Below, piece after piece: positions 9,001 through 18,665 of a stretch of 64,000 bases of DNA. Within the stretch, counting starts at the first letter, position 1, and each line of letters starts with the position of its first letter. This DNA comes from Mucilaginibacter cryoferens (GTDB taxonomy: Bacteria > Bacteroidota > Bacteroidia > Sphingobacteriales > Sphingobacteriaceae), in contig NZ_JACHCR010000001.1 in assembly GCF_014205845.1 (NCBI RefSeq), positions 682,001 through 746,000 on the forward strand. Direction: 5' to 3'. Under the pieces are notes generated by a model that was not told the origin of the DNA, did no database searches, and saw only the letters and a list, made by a program, of their open reading frames with translations. Position numbers and translations under genes: made by a program.

Positions 9001-12000
9001 ATGAGGGCTTCACCGTTTATAGGGGCAGGTTATGCTTTAACATACTATTTGCCTATATTAAGCACATCGATCTTTACCTTTGAAAAATTAATACAATTGA
9101 AAAAAATATTACGAATAACCCTCAAAACAATACTTTGGATACTGGTAAGTGTAGTTTTACTGGTTATCCTTGTGGTAGTTTTAATACAGCTACCTGCTGT
9201 TCAAAACTTTGCGAAAGACAAAGCTGTAACTTTTTTACAGGGAAAAATTCACACCAAAGTTAAAATAGGGCATATTAGTTTAGGCTTACCCAAGCTGTTG
9301 GTTTTAGAAGATGTTTATTTTGAAGATCAGAAAAAAGACACCCTGATAGCCGGCGAAAAATTAAAGGTTGACATTAGCATGCTGAAGCTACTGCACAACC
9401 AGGTAGAGATCAATGAAATTAACCTACAGGGCATTACCGCCAACATCAGCCGGGGTGCGGATAGCGTTTTCAACTTCGACTATATCATCAAAGCTTTTGC
9501 CGGCGAACAAAAGAAAGAGGTTAAGCCTACCGATACTACATCTACCATGAAATTTTCTGTAGATAAGGTCATCCTCGATAAGATAAACGTTAAATACAAA
9601 GACCTGACAACCGGCAACGATGTAAAATTTATACTTGGCCACTTTGATACCCGGATAAAAGATTTCGACCTGGATAAGATGAAATTTACTATCCCCAAGA
9701 TCAACTTATCGGGAGTTAATGCAAAAATCATCCAAACACCTACAGGCTCGTCAATAGCGCAGGCAACTAAAGCTGATACCGCCACGGTGCAGCCCATTAA
9801 TTTAGATCTGACCCTCGGCCAGATAGATCTATCCCAAATAAAAGTAGACTACCGCGGCAGCGAAATGACCGCCAACGTGGATATGAACAAGTTTTTGGTT
9901 GATATGGACAAGATAGACCTTAAACATCAAAAGGTAGGCATTAAAACTATCCAACTGAATGATACCAAAGCGGCCCTAAGCCTGGCAAAGCCACAAACAG
10001 TAACCAAGGCCATAGTAAAAGTTGCCAAAAAACTGGATACATTGGTGGCTTCGCCCCAATCATCGCGCTGGGCGGTTACTTTGGGTAAAGTCAGTTTTAG
10101 CAATGATGATATTAAGTTTGATAACGACGCCCAAAAGGCCATAGCCAAAGGTGTTGATTTTGGGCATATGCACCTGCGCAGCCTAAACGCCGATGCGGAA
10201 AACATCTCTTATAATCCAGATACCATTTCCGGGAAGATCAACAGCTTTTCATTTAATGAAAAAAGCGGCTTGAAGATCAACAAATTCCACACCGCCTTTT
10301 TTTACGGGCCTACTAATGCCTACATGAATGAACTGTTGCTGGAAACGCCACAAACTACGTTGCAGAAATCTGTACAGGTAAGGTATCCGTCTATCGCGGC
10401 TATCAGCAAAAATATTGGCTCGCTGGGTATCAACGCCAATCTGGACGGCAGCCGTTTAGGTTTAAAAGATGTGCTATTGCTGATGCCAACAATGGCCGGC
10501 ATAGAGCCTTTTAAATCATCGCCCGGTACTATATTTAAAATAAATGGTAAGGTAAAAGGGCAGGTAAATAACCTTGATATCCCTAACCTGGAAATTACAG
10601 GTTTAAGCAATACACACATTAAAGCTTCTGCCAAATTGAAAGGCCTGCCAGATGTAAACAAGGCTTACTTTGATGTTACCATTAATGATTTTAACACCAG
10701 CCGCACAGATATTGCCAAACTTGCACCCGCGGGCAGCATCCCGGGCAATGTAAGCATCCCCGAAAACATGAACCTCAAAGGCAACTTTAAAGGCGGCCTG
10801 TACAATTTTAATACTAAACTGGGCCTACGCTCCAGCTATGGTGCGGCAGATGTTATTGCCACTTTAAAAAACGGAAACAACAAACAAAAAGCCAGCTATA
10901 AAGCCAACATTAAAGTTAACGAGTTAAATGTTGGCGCGCTCACCAAACAACCGCAAACTGTTGGCAAAATAACCTTAACCGCCAACGTAGATGGTTACGG
11001 CCTCGACCCTAAAACCGCAAATATTAATTTTGATGGCAACCTGGCTAAAGCTTACGTAAAGGGATACACTTATCAAAACCTGGCTTTAAAAGGCAGCTCG
11101 CACGATGGCGCATATACCGCTGTTGCCCATATGAAAGACCCCAACATCAATTTTAGCCTGGATGCCAAAGCTAATTTGAGTAAAAAGTATCCGGCTGTTG
11201 TTGCCACTTTAAATGTAGATAGCATTAACCTGAAGAACCTCAATTTTGTTAAAACCGAAATGCGCTTCCACGGAAAAGTAGTAGCCAATGTGCCTACCGC
11301 CGATCCGGATTATTTGAATGCCGATATTGAAGCAACAGACCTGCTGGTTGTAAACGGAACCCAGCGTATAAAACTGGATACCATAACCCTAAAATCTACC
11401 GCTAATGCCGATAGCAGTACCCTGCACCTAAAAACACCTATCATGAGCGCGCATCTTGCCGGTAAATATAAGCTTACCCAAATTGGCGATGCCGTACAGG
11501 ATGTAATTAACAAATACTTTAATACCGCAATTGCAGGCGGCCAGCAGGTAGTCGTTAAAACCAAAGATGCCCAGGGAAAAACTATTAAAATCACTAAAGT
11601 TAAACCGGCCGAAAAGCCCAAATACACACCACAGCAATTTGTGTTTGATGCAAAGCTGGTTAAAACCCCGTTGCTTACCCAGTTTGCTCCCGACCTCAAA
11701 CAGCTTGATCCTGTACTATTAAAAGGCAGTTTTAACAGCGAGAGCGGCGAACTGATAGTAAACGGATCTATACCAAAAGTTGTGTATGGTACCAATACCG
11801 TTAACCGGGCAAGCCTTAAAATAAATACAGGTAACAACGCGCTCAACTACAATTTTTCTGTTGATGAAGTAAAAGTGGGCTCATCGGTTGACCTGTTGTA
11901 TACCAGCATATCTGGCAGTGCACAAGACAATAAGCTGGGTATAAGCGTGCAAGTGCGCGATGCTGCTAAAAAAGAGCGTTTCCGCATAGCGGGCATCCTC

Positions 12001-14280
12001 GGTATTTTGCCAAACGAATATCAGTTTAGCTTTAACAAAGATGGACTGTTGCTGGATTATATGCCATGGGCGGTTAATGCCGATAACTCTTTACAATACG
12101 GACCAAAAGGTGTTCTGGCGCACGATTTTACCATTACCAACAACAACCAGGTGCTGAGCATCAACAGCAAAACGCAGGAATTTAATGCGCCCCTGGATGT
12201 TAAGTTTGAAAACTTCCATATAGAAGCACTCACCAAAATGGCCAAACAAGATAGCCTGCAGATAGGTGGTGTTTTAAACGGCACGGCCGAGGTAAGCAAC
12301 TTCCAGGCATCACCGGTATTTGAAGCAGCCATCAACATAAATGATTTTAGCTTTAAAGGCGATACCATTGGCAACATAGCTGTAAAAGTGAATAACCAAA
12401 CCGACAATGCTTATGCAGCCAATGTAAGCATCACAGGCAAGGGCAACCAGGTTGATTTAAACGGCACTTATTATACAACACCCGAAAGCCGGTTTGATAT
12501 GAACCTGAACATTGTAAGCCTTAACATGAAGAGCATCGAAAGCTTTGGCTTTGGCAGCATCCGCAATTCAACGGGTAATATTACGGGGATGCTTAAAATA
12601 TCGGGCACTACCACGGCACCGTCTATCAGGGGCGATGTTAATTTTAACAAGGTTGGTTTTAATGTAGCCATGCTTAACTCCTACTTCAGGATGCCTAAGG
12701 AGAGTATCACCTTTAATGAGGAGGGCATCCGCTTTAATGATTTTACACTGGTTGACTCTACCGATAATAAAGCGGTTATCAGCGGCAGCATTTATACCAA
12801 AACCTATACCGATTTTGCATTTGGGATGGATATAAACGCTTCTAACTTCAGAGCGGTAAACTCTACACAGGATGACAATAAACTGTTTTATGGTAAGCTT
12901 TATATAGATACCCGCATAAAAGTGCGTGGTAACATGGATAAGCCGATGGTTGATGCCAGCCTTACCGTAAACGATAAAACAGATATGACCTTTGTACTAC
13001 CAACAAACGACCCGGGTGTTGAAGACCGCAAAGGCGTGGTAGAATTTATTGACCAAAATGCGCCAAAGCTCGATTCTATATTATTGGCCAGGCAGCTCGA
13101 CTCGCTCAAAAAATCAAACGTAAAAGGGCTCGATCTATCTGCCAATATTGTGGTAAACAAAGATGCCGCCTTTACCATTGTGGTTGATGAACGTAACGGC
13201 GACGTTGTGCATCTGAAAGGCGAAGCAAACCTAAACGGCGGTATAGACCCCAGCGGTAAAACAAATTTAACCGGCACCTATGTGGTTAACTCGGGCTCGT
13301 ACAACCTGGCTTACGCTACGGTAAAGCGTACTTTTAAATTTAAAAAAGGCAGTACCATTGTTTGGACGGGCGACCCAACCAGTGCCAATATAGATCTGAC
13401 GGCAGTTTATGTAGCCAATGTGCCCCCTATAGATTTAGTTGAAAACCAATTATCGGGTTCGGATAATTCTACCATGTATAAGCAAAAGCTGCCCTTTAAC
13501 GTAAACCTTAACCTTAAAAACCAATTACTAACACCAGATATCAGTTTTGATATTGTTTTACCCGATAGTAGTTATACCGTATCATCAGATGTAATAAATA
13601 CAGTAAACACAAGACTTAGCCAGATTAGGCAAGACCCTAACGAACTAAATAAGCAGGTGCTTGGGGTTTTAATACTGGGCCATTTTATTGGCGATAACCC
13701 ATTGCAAAGCCAGGGCGGCAGCGGCGGTGTGGAAGGTGCTATCCGTAGTAGCGTGAGTGGTTTACTTACAGATCAGTTAAACAAGCTGGCAGGTAACCTC
13801 ATCGAAGGAGTTGATCTTAACTTCGGGGTAACATCCGGAGAAGATTATTCGTCTGGCACAGCCACTAACCGAACTGATTTGAATGTTGGCCTCTCCAAGC
13901 GTTTCCTTAGCGACCGGCTAACGGTTAGTGTTGGTAATAACTTTAACCTGGAGGGCAACCAACAAGGGCAAAAGGCAACCAACATTGCCGGCGACGTATC
14001 TGTTGGCTATAAACTGAGTAAAGATGGGCGATATGCTTTACGCGCTTACCGTAAAGACGAATTTATAGTAATACAGGGCCAGGTTGTTGAAACCGGCTTA
14101 GCATTTACGCTTACTGTTGATTATAACCGTTTCAGGGAAATTTTCCGCAAACGTACGGAAGAGGAAAAAGCTATGCGCCGCAAGTACAAACAAGAGCAGA
14201 AGGAAAAGGATAAGGCAAAAGAAACAGCAGATAAAGCTGCCGCAGAAAAAGCCAAAGCCGATAGTACTATTACACACTAA
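9001..14280 (+). CDS. tamB: TamB-like translocation and assembly module protein (DUF490)
   Basis: A 1759-aa AsmA/TamB-type envelope protein. One N-terminal membrane anchor lies at about residues 44-63, then a very long repetitive beta-rich body, then the DUF490/TamB C-terminal domain (about 1300-1700, with SGSYNLAYATVKRTF and VLGVLILGHFIG) and a charged Lys/Glu/Ala tail. TamB-family proteins bridge inner and outer membranes and carry lipid or help beta-barrel insertion. The downstream Omp85 gene starts 5 nt after its stop, so they are translationally coupled. The start is uncertain: ATG 9001 has AAAGGAG 3 nt upstream, but TTG 9097 (residue 33) fits family N-termini better and follows a TTTG/TACCTTTG promoter-like pair at 9048-9082. 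Confidence 0.92.
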   Translation: MRASPFIGAGYALTYYLPILSTSIFTFEKLIQLKKILRITLKTILWILVSVVLLVILVVVLIQLPAVQNFAKDKAVTFLQGKIHTKVKIGHISLGLPKLLVLEDVYFEDQKKDTLIAGEKLKVDISMLKLLHNQVEINEINLQGITANISRGADSVFNFDYIIKAFAGEQKKEVKPTDTTSTMKFSVDKVILDKINVKYKDLTTGNDVKFILGHFDTRIKDFDLDKMKFTIPKINLSGVNAKIIQTPTGSSIAQATKADTATVQPINLDLTLGQIDLSQIKVDYRGSEMTANVDMNKFLVDMDKIDLKHQKVGIKTIQLNDTKAALSLAKPQTVTKAIVKVAKKLDTLVASPQSSRWAVTLGKVSFSNDDIKFDNDAQKAIAKGVDFGHMHLRSLNADAENISYNPDTISGKINSFSFNEKSGLKINKFHTAFFYGPTNAYMNELLLETPQTTLQKSVQVRYPSIAAISKNIGSLGINANLDGSRLGLKDVLLLMPTMAGIEPFKSSPGTIFKINGKVKGQVNNLDIPNLEITGLSNTHIKASAKLKGLPDVNKAYFDVTINDFNTSRTDIAKLAPAGSIPGNVSIPENMNLKGNFKGGLYNFNTKLGLRSSYGAADVIATLKNGNNKQKASYKANIKVNELNVGALTKQPQTVGKITLTANVDGYGLDPKTANINFDGNLAKAYVKGYTYQNLALKGSSHDGAYTAVAHMKDPNINFSLDAKANLSKKYPAVVATLNVDSINLKNLNFVKTEMRFHGKVVANVPTADPDYLNADIEATDLLVVNGTQRIKLDTITLKSTANADSSTLHLKTPIMSAHLAGKYKLTQIGDAVQDVINKYFNTAIAGGQQVVVKTKDAQGKTIKITKVKPAEKPKYTPQQFVFDAKLVKTPLLTQFAPDLKQLDPVLLKGSFNSESGELIVNGSIPKVVYGTNTVNRASLKINTGNNALNYNFSVDEVKVGSSVDLLYTSISGSAQDNKLGISVQVRDAAKKERFRIAGILGILPNEYQFSFNKDGLLLDYMPWAVNADNSLQYGPKGVLAHDFTITNNNQVLSINSKTQEFNAPLDVKFENFHIEALTKMAKQDSLQIGGVLNGTAEVSNFQASPVFEAAININDFSFKGDTIGNIAVKVNNQTDNAYAANVSITGKGNQVDLNGTYYTTPESRFDMNLNIVSLNMKSIESFGFGSIRNSTGNITGMLKISGTTTAPSIRGDVNFNKVGFNVAMLNSYFRMPKESITFNEEGIRFNDFTLVDSTDNKAVISGSIYTKTYTDFAFGMDINASNFRAVNSTQDDNKLFYGKLYIDTRIKVRGNMDKPMVDASLTVNDKTDMTFVLPTNDPGVEDRKGVVEFIDQNAPKLDSILLARQLDSLKKSNVKGLDLSANIVVNKDAAFTIVVDERNGDVVHLKGEANLNGGIDPSGKTNLTGTYVVNSGSYNLAYATVKRTFKFKKGSTIVWTGDPTSANIDLTAVYVANVPPIDLVENQLSGSDNSTMYKQKLPFNVNLNLKNQLLTPDISFDIVLPDSSYTVSSDVINTVNTRLSQIRQDPNELNKQVLGVLILGHFIGDNPLQSQGGSGGVEGAIRSSVSGLLTDQLNKLAGNLIEGVDLNFGVTSGEDYSSGTATNRTDLNVGLSKRFLSDRLTVSVGNNFNLEGNQQGQKATNIAGDVSVGYKLSKDGRYALRAYRKDEFIVIQGQVVETGLAFTLTVDYNRFREIFRKRTEEEKAMRRKYKQEQKEKDKAKETADKAAAEKAKADSTITH

Positions 14281-14284
14281 GCCC

Positions 14285-16570
14285 ATGATTAAAAACTTAG
14301 GATATTTATTGATATTGACTCTATTGCTCAACGCCTGCAGCAATACCAAATACCTTGCACCCGGTCAGAAATTATATACAGGTGGCGAAGTAAAAATTGC
14401 CGATAAAGATTCACTTAAAAAAGGCGAAGCAAGCATGCTTACAAACGATCTTACAACCTTGCTGAGACCTTATCCAAATGGATCTGTTTTGGGTTTAAGG
14501 TTTAAGTTGTATATCTACAATATCACCAAAACAAAAAAAACAAAAGGCCTGGCCCACTGGCTTAATACCAAATTTGGCGAGCCACCTGTTTTAGCAAGCT
14601 CTGTAGATTTGGATAAAAACGCCAACATATTACAAAACAGGCTGCAAAATTTAAGCTACTTTCAGGCACAGGTTACCGGCGATACAGTAAATAAAAGCAA
14701 AACTGCCAAAGCGGTTTATACAGTTCAGGCTGGCCCCGGTTACCGGATCAGGAAGGTGACTTTTCCTAAGGGTAGTGAAAGCATAGATACGGCTGTAGCC
14801 GGCGCTGCTGCAAAAACTCTTTTAAAAACGGGAGATAACTACAATTTGGATGTGATTAAAAATGAGCGCATCCGCATAGATGCCCGGTTAAAAGAAGAGG
14901 GCTTTTTCTTTTTTGCCCCCGAAGATCTGATCATGAAGGTTGATAGTACCGTGGCTGGTCACCAGGTAGATATTTTTGTTAGGGTTAAAAATGACATTGC
15001 CGAGCGGGCCCAGGAAATTTATACCATCCGTAGTATTTATGTTTACCCAAGCTATTCTTTAACAGATACATCGCTGATGATGGATAAGGCTAAACCCTAC
15101 CGTTGGTACAATATGGTTGAACGCCGAAAAACCATCAGTAGCTTTGCTTTCGCAAATACCGTTCAACTGCATCCAAATGATGTATACAACCGTACCGCCC
15201 ACAACAACTCTTTAAACCGCTTTGTAAACCTTGGCCCGTATAAGTTTGTAAAAAACAGGTTTGAGGATGTAACCCCCGATTCGCCAAAGCTGGATGTATA
15301 TTATTTTTTAACGCCCTATAAAAGAAAATCGTTACAGTTTGAGATCCTTGGGCGCACAACCTCTGCCGATTATACCGGCACACAGGTAAACGTAAGCTGG
15401 AAACACCGCAACGCCTTTATGGGTGCCGAAGCCCTATCGGTAACGCTTTTTGGTAGTACCGATGTGCAAACCGGTGGCAGTAATAATGGCTATAATGTTT
15501 ATCAGTTTGGTATCCAGTCTACCCTATCATGGCCACGCTTTATCAGCCCGGTTAAGCCCGATGCCGATAATGCCTATATCCCGCATACCAACCTAACTTT
15601 AGGCTATACAATTACCGACCGCCAAAAACTGTACAACCTTAACTCGTACAATGCGAGCTTTGGGTACCAATGGAAAGAGAACGCGCACCGTACACATGAG
15701 TTATACATACTTAATTTTACATTTGTAAACCCACTTAGCGTATCGCAAAAATATTTAGATAGCCTACATGGTGTAAACCAGCCTGGCGTACTGCCCAACC
15801 CGGCATTAAAACATGTTATCGATAAACAGCTGATCCTCGGGCCAAGCTATAGCTACACTTTTACTAATACTACAGACGATTACCGGACCAACACGCTTTA
15901 TTATAATGGCAAAGTAAGCCTATCCAACAACTTATATGGCTTAATTACCGGTGCTGATACTACGGCAGGGAAAGTGCGTAAACTTTTTGGCGCTACGTTT
16001 AACCAGTATGTAAAATTGGAGAACGAACTCCGGTACTTCCATAAAACCGGACCAAACAGTACCATTGCATCGCGTATAATTGTGGGGGTTGGTTTGCCCT
16101 ATGGTAACTCAACGCAGTTACCTTACAGTCAGCAATTTTTTATTGGCGGACCAAACAGTTTACGTGGTTTCCAGGCCAGGTCTATTGGTCCTGGCACGTT
16201 TAACCCTACTGCTAATTTATCAAGCGGCGGCTTTTTGCCAGATGAATCGGGCGATATTAAGTTGGAGGCCAATATCGAGTACAGGCCAAAACTGTTCAGC
16301 ATAGTTAGAGGTGCATTATTTGCCGATGCCGGTAATATCTGGCTGTTTAACTCCAACGGAGGCCAGCCAGGCGGGGCATTTACCAAAAAGTTTCTGAATG
16401 ATATAGCTGTCGACGTTGGCTTTGGTTTACGTTTCGACGTTACTGTGCTGGTATTACGTACCGATCTGGGTATTCCGGTACGTTCGCCATACGTAACATC
16501 AGGAGAGCCACAATGGAATCTCGACTGGCACCGCAGCGTATTTAATCTGGCAATAGGCTATCCGTTTTAA
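14285..16570 (+). CDS. Omp85/BamA-TamA family outer membrane lipoprotein
   Basis: The frame is open upstream to 14117, but the real start is Met 14285, which gives a lipoprotein signal MIKNLGYLLILTLLLNAC with lipobox Cys18 (761 aa). POTRA-like repeats occupy about 30-330, followed by a 16-strand-type surface antigen barrel to the C-terminus ending NLAIGYPF. GPNSLRGFQARSIGPGTF carries the Omp85 RGF motif of barrel strand/loop 6. Position right after tamB suggests it is the TamA-like partner that helps assemble outer membrane proteins, as in other Bacteroidota. A lipidated Omp85 is a known Bacteroidota variant. Which insertion substrate it serves is inferred only. Confidence 0.9.
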   Translation: MIKNLGYLLILTLLLNACSNTKYLAPGQKLYTGGEVKIADKDSLKKGEASMLTNDLTTLLRPYPNGSVLGLRFKLYIYNITKTKKTKGLAHWLNTKFGEPPVLASSVDLDKNANILQNRLQNLSYFQAQVTGDTVNKSKTAKAVYTVQAGPGYRIRKVTFPKGSESIDTAVAGAAAKTLLKTGDNYNLDVIKNERIRIDARLKEEGFFFFAPEDLIMKVDSTVAGHQVDIFVRVKNDIAERAQEIYTIRSIYVYPSYSLTDTSLMMDKAKPYRWYNMVERRKTISSFAFANTVQLHPNDVYNRTAHNNSLNRFVNLGPYKFVKNRFEDVTPDSPKLDVYYFLTPYKRKSLQFEILGRTTSADYTGTQVNVSWKHRNAFMGAEALSVTLFGSTDVQTGGSNNGYNVYQFGIQSTLSWPRFISPVKPDADNAYIPHTNLTLGYTITDRQKLYNLNSYNASFGYQWKENAHRTHELYILNFTFVNPLSVSQKYLDSLHGVNQPGVLPNPALKHVIDKQLILGPSYSYTFTNTTDDYRTNTLYYNGKVSLSNNLYGLITGADTTAGKVRKLFGATFNQYVKLENELRYFHKTGPNSTIASRIIVGVGLPYGNSTQLPYSQQFFIGGPNSLRGFQARSIGPGTFNPTANLSSGGFLPDESGDIKLEANIEYRPKLFSIVRGALFADAGNIWLFNSNGGQPGGAFTKKFLNDIAVDVGFGLRFDVTVLVLRTDLGIPVRSPYVTSGEPQWNLDWHRSVFNLAIGYPF

Positions 16571-16748
16571 TTAATTATCGAATTATTGAGTGACTGAATT
16601 ATTGAATTAAGAAAGTCATTTATGATGGCAAAGCGACGTGATTTTTAACTTACCCATTCAATAATTCAGTAATTCAACAATTGATCACAATCAGCATATT
16701 TGCGCGTGTTAATCAATAATTCAGTAACTCAATAACTCATTAATTAAA
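16571..16748. repeat. A+T-rich mirrored repeats between Omp85 gene and protease
   Basis: A word close to GAATTATTGAAT appears three times: 16581-16607 on the plus strand, and inverted at about 16656-16683 and 16711-16743. The first two copies match over 27 nt with three mismatches as an inverted repeat. It could form a hairpin after the Omp85 gene but has no T-run like a standard terminator. Confidence 0.6.
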
Positions 16749-17204
16749 ATGCCCACCATACCTCTCCAGATCATCGACCTGCACGATGATGGCTTTCATC
16801 CGCTGATTGAAGTGATCCTTTTCGGCAAAGCTTTCATTATGGTGTTGGATACCGGCGCTTCAAAAACGGCTTTTGACCAAACCATGTTGGCCGAAGCAAG
16901 CCAAACCACCTCTATACTGGCCAGCGACAGGCTCTCTACCGGCCTCGGCACCAATACGATGGAATCATTTACCGCAACCATAAAAGGAATGCGCATAGGC
17001 AGCTTTAAAGTGGCTGCTTTTGAGGTAGCGGTTTTAGACTTGTCTACTATTAACATAGCCTACAGCCAAATGGGGCACCCGCAGGTATTAGGTGTTTTAG
17101 GCGGCGATATATTGATGAAATATAAAGCGGTGATTGATTATGGTAAACAGGTTATTAAATTAAAAAAGCCGCGAGGTAAAAGCAACTCCAAAAGAATTAG
17201 CTGA
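16749..17204 (+). CDS. Retropepsin-like clan AA aspartic protease
   Basis: A 151-aa single-lobe aspartic protease-like protein. The catalytic triad motif is DTGAS (D34-S38) preceded by hydrophobic FIMVL, and the C-terminal LGVLGGDILMKY matches the second hydrophobic-Gly element of the fold. Like retroviral proteases it should act as a homodimer. No signal peptide is present, so a cytosolic role is likely. The substrate is unknown. It ends 8 nt before the end of a convergent gene. Confidence 0.82.
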   Translation: MPTIPLQIIDLHDDGFHPLIEVILFGKAFIMVLDTGASKTAFDQTMLAEASQTTSILASDRLSTGLGTNTMESFTATIKGMRIGSFKVAAFEVAVLDLSTINIAYSQMGHPQVLGVLGGDILMKYKAVIDYGKQVIKLKKPRGKSNSKRIS

Positions 17205-17212
17205 TCGCTTTT

Positions 17213-17875
17213 TTATTTGATCATCCTTACTTTAATTTCGTCTTTACTCAATTTGAAATAGGCTAAAAAATATACCGTATACATCACTGCTCCTATTGTT
17301 ACCATGGCCGGACCAAGGTAAAAAGCTGTAGCGAATAAACCATTTATAACATATAAGGCTCCTGCTGCAAAAAACACACGCATAGGCAGCATGCTTAAAT
17401 TGTTCATCGTATTATCGCGGATCGATCTTTTAGTTTCGCCGAAAATATACCCGGTGTAAAAAAGTCTTATAGGGATAACAACGTAAGGCAGAAGTGCCAT
17501 TCCCCCAAACACCCACTTTATGGTATGCATACTTAATAAAGATTTGGTTGCAATCAAATACAAACCGAAGGAAGCCCCCAATACAAGTAGTAGGTACGGA
17601 AATTCAAAAAATGAAACAAAGTAGCCAAACTGTTTATTGCGCAGCTCTTTTCCCATCGCTTTTTTACAGTTATTTTCCATAGTAATGAGGTTATTATGCC
17701 CACCAAAGTCGCGACTAATGATATCATTTACAGTATCCTGAAATGATTGTGTCGCCGGTAGTTCATGCAAGGCGCTAATCACGTGGTCGTAAACCTCTTC
17801 GTAAGTTTCGCGGTATAAAAACACCTTGCTCAGGTAGTGTTTCAATAATTCGTCCTGGCGTGTATCTGGCTTCAT
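17213..17875 (-). CDS. PadR-linked membrane protein, third in operon
   Basis: A 220-aa protein with a soluble N-terminal part (about 1-90, helical, with YEEVYDHVISAL) and about four hydrophobic segments (about 93-210). The N-terminal helix motif is shared with the two upstream genes (YNEILDHIISAI in those), so the three are divergent paralogues. The arrangement resembles PadR operons encoding HAAS-type signalling or permease-like proteins. It starts 14 nt after the previous gene ends, so it is co-transcribed. No catalytic motif was recognised and the function is unknown. Confidence 0.7.
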   Translation of the reverse strand: MKPDTRQDELLKHYLSKVFLYRETYEEVYDHVISALHELPATQSFQDTVNDIISRDFGGHNNLITMENNCKKAMGKELRNKQFGYFVSFFEFPYLLLVLGASFGLYLIATKSLLSMHTIKWVFGGMALLPYVVIPIRLFYTGYIFGETKRSIRDNTMNNLSMLPMRVFFAAGALYVINGLFATAFYLGPAMVTIGAVMYTVYFLAYFKLSKDEIKVRMIK

Positions 17876-17888
17876 ATGGTAGTATTGG

Positions 17889-18581
17889 CTACGTTAAGGA
17901 ATTAACAACCATCATCTGTTTACAAAAACGGATGGCAGTTAAATTAAGCAGTACAAATCCCATTAAAATGGTGGTGATTACTGTAGGGGGCACCTGCTTA
18001 AACAGGTTCCAGTTATCATCTCCATCAGTAAGTAATAATACTACAAATTGAGGCGCGTACATCAGCAAGTTAAACAATGCCCCGGGCAGAACAGCCTGGC
18101 TAATCATGTGACCTTTTATCAGCGACTGTTTCCCCTTAATAGTTTTAATCTTGCCCGATAAAGAGAAATGAGTATGCAACAATGGCGAAAAGGCCAGCAG
18201 AATGCATGCCACCAGTAACGCTGCTCTTACAGCCTTTACATCGGGTAGTTTAAAACTTATTAAAATGGCAGCCAGTGTAAAAACAAGCATTTGCCAGTTG
18301 ATGTAATACCTGAAACATTTACTCCATAACCGGCGCACCCCTTGCAGGTAAATATCTTTTTGCCTGGCTGCCAGCTTTTCTACACCAAAAAAGCCACCGA
18401 AATGCTCATCAACCACCTGCTGAAACAGCCCATTGATTCCTTGCTCATCACCGCCCTTCCGTTTCTCCTCAATAGCGGTAATGATGTGGTCAAGAATTTC
18501 GTTATAAATTTCCTGATATTTGATATCGTAGATCTTCATCTGCTCATCAATCCACTTTAGCTCATCAGTAGTCAATATCAT
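17889..18581 (-). CDS. PadR-linked membrane protein, second in operon
   Basis: A 230-aa paralogue of the 18666-19328 gene. Both begin MILT followed by a basic Lys/Asp-rich helix, share YNEILDHIITAIEEKR, a Gly-rich FGGFFGVEKL segment and then four or five hydrophobic helices. The soluble first third probably faces the cytoplasm. Position suggests it is controlled by the PadR regulator encoded two genes upstream. No enzyme motif is visible, so only a membrane sensor-like role can be proposed. Confidence 0.72.
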   Translation of the reverse strand: MILTTDELKWIDEQMKIYDIKYQEIYNEILDHIITAIEEKRKGGDEQGINGLFQQVVDEHFGGFFGVEKLAARQKDIYLQGVRRLWSKCFRYYINWQMLVFTLAAILISFKLPDVKAVRAALLVACILLAFSPLLHTHFSLSGKIKTIKGKQSLIKGHMISQAVLPGALFNLLMYAPQFVVLLLTDGDDNWNLFKQVPPTVITTILMGFVLLNLTAIRFCKQMMVVNSLT

Positions 18582-18665
18582 TTTATCGCGGGTTATAGGT
18601 TTAACAATGTTTGTACCTAATCATTAAATGGGCGCAATTAAGTCGTTACGTTCCTCTGGTGCATA

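Noticed and set aside
11310..11846. 178-codon open frame antisense to tamB
   Set aside because: Lies wholly inside the tamB frame; a shadow of its codon use with no recognisable fold.
14117..14284. 56-residue extension of the Omp85 protein
   Set aside because: It overlaps the end of tamB in another frame, while Met 14285 gives a proper lipoprotein signal.
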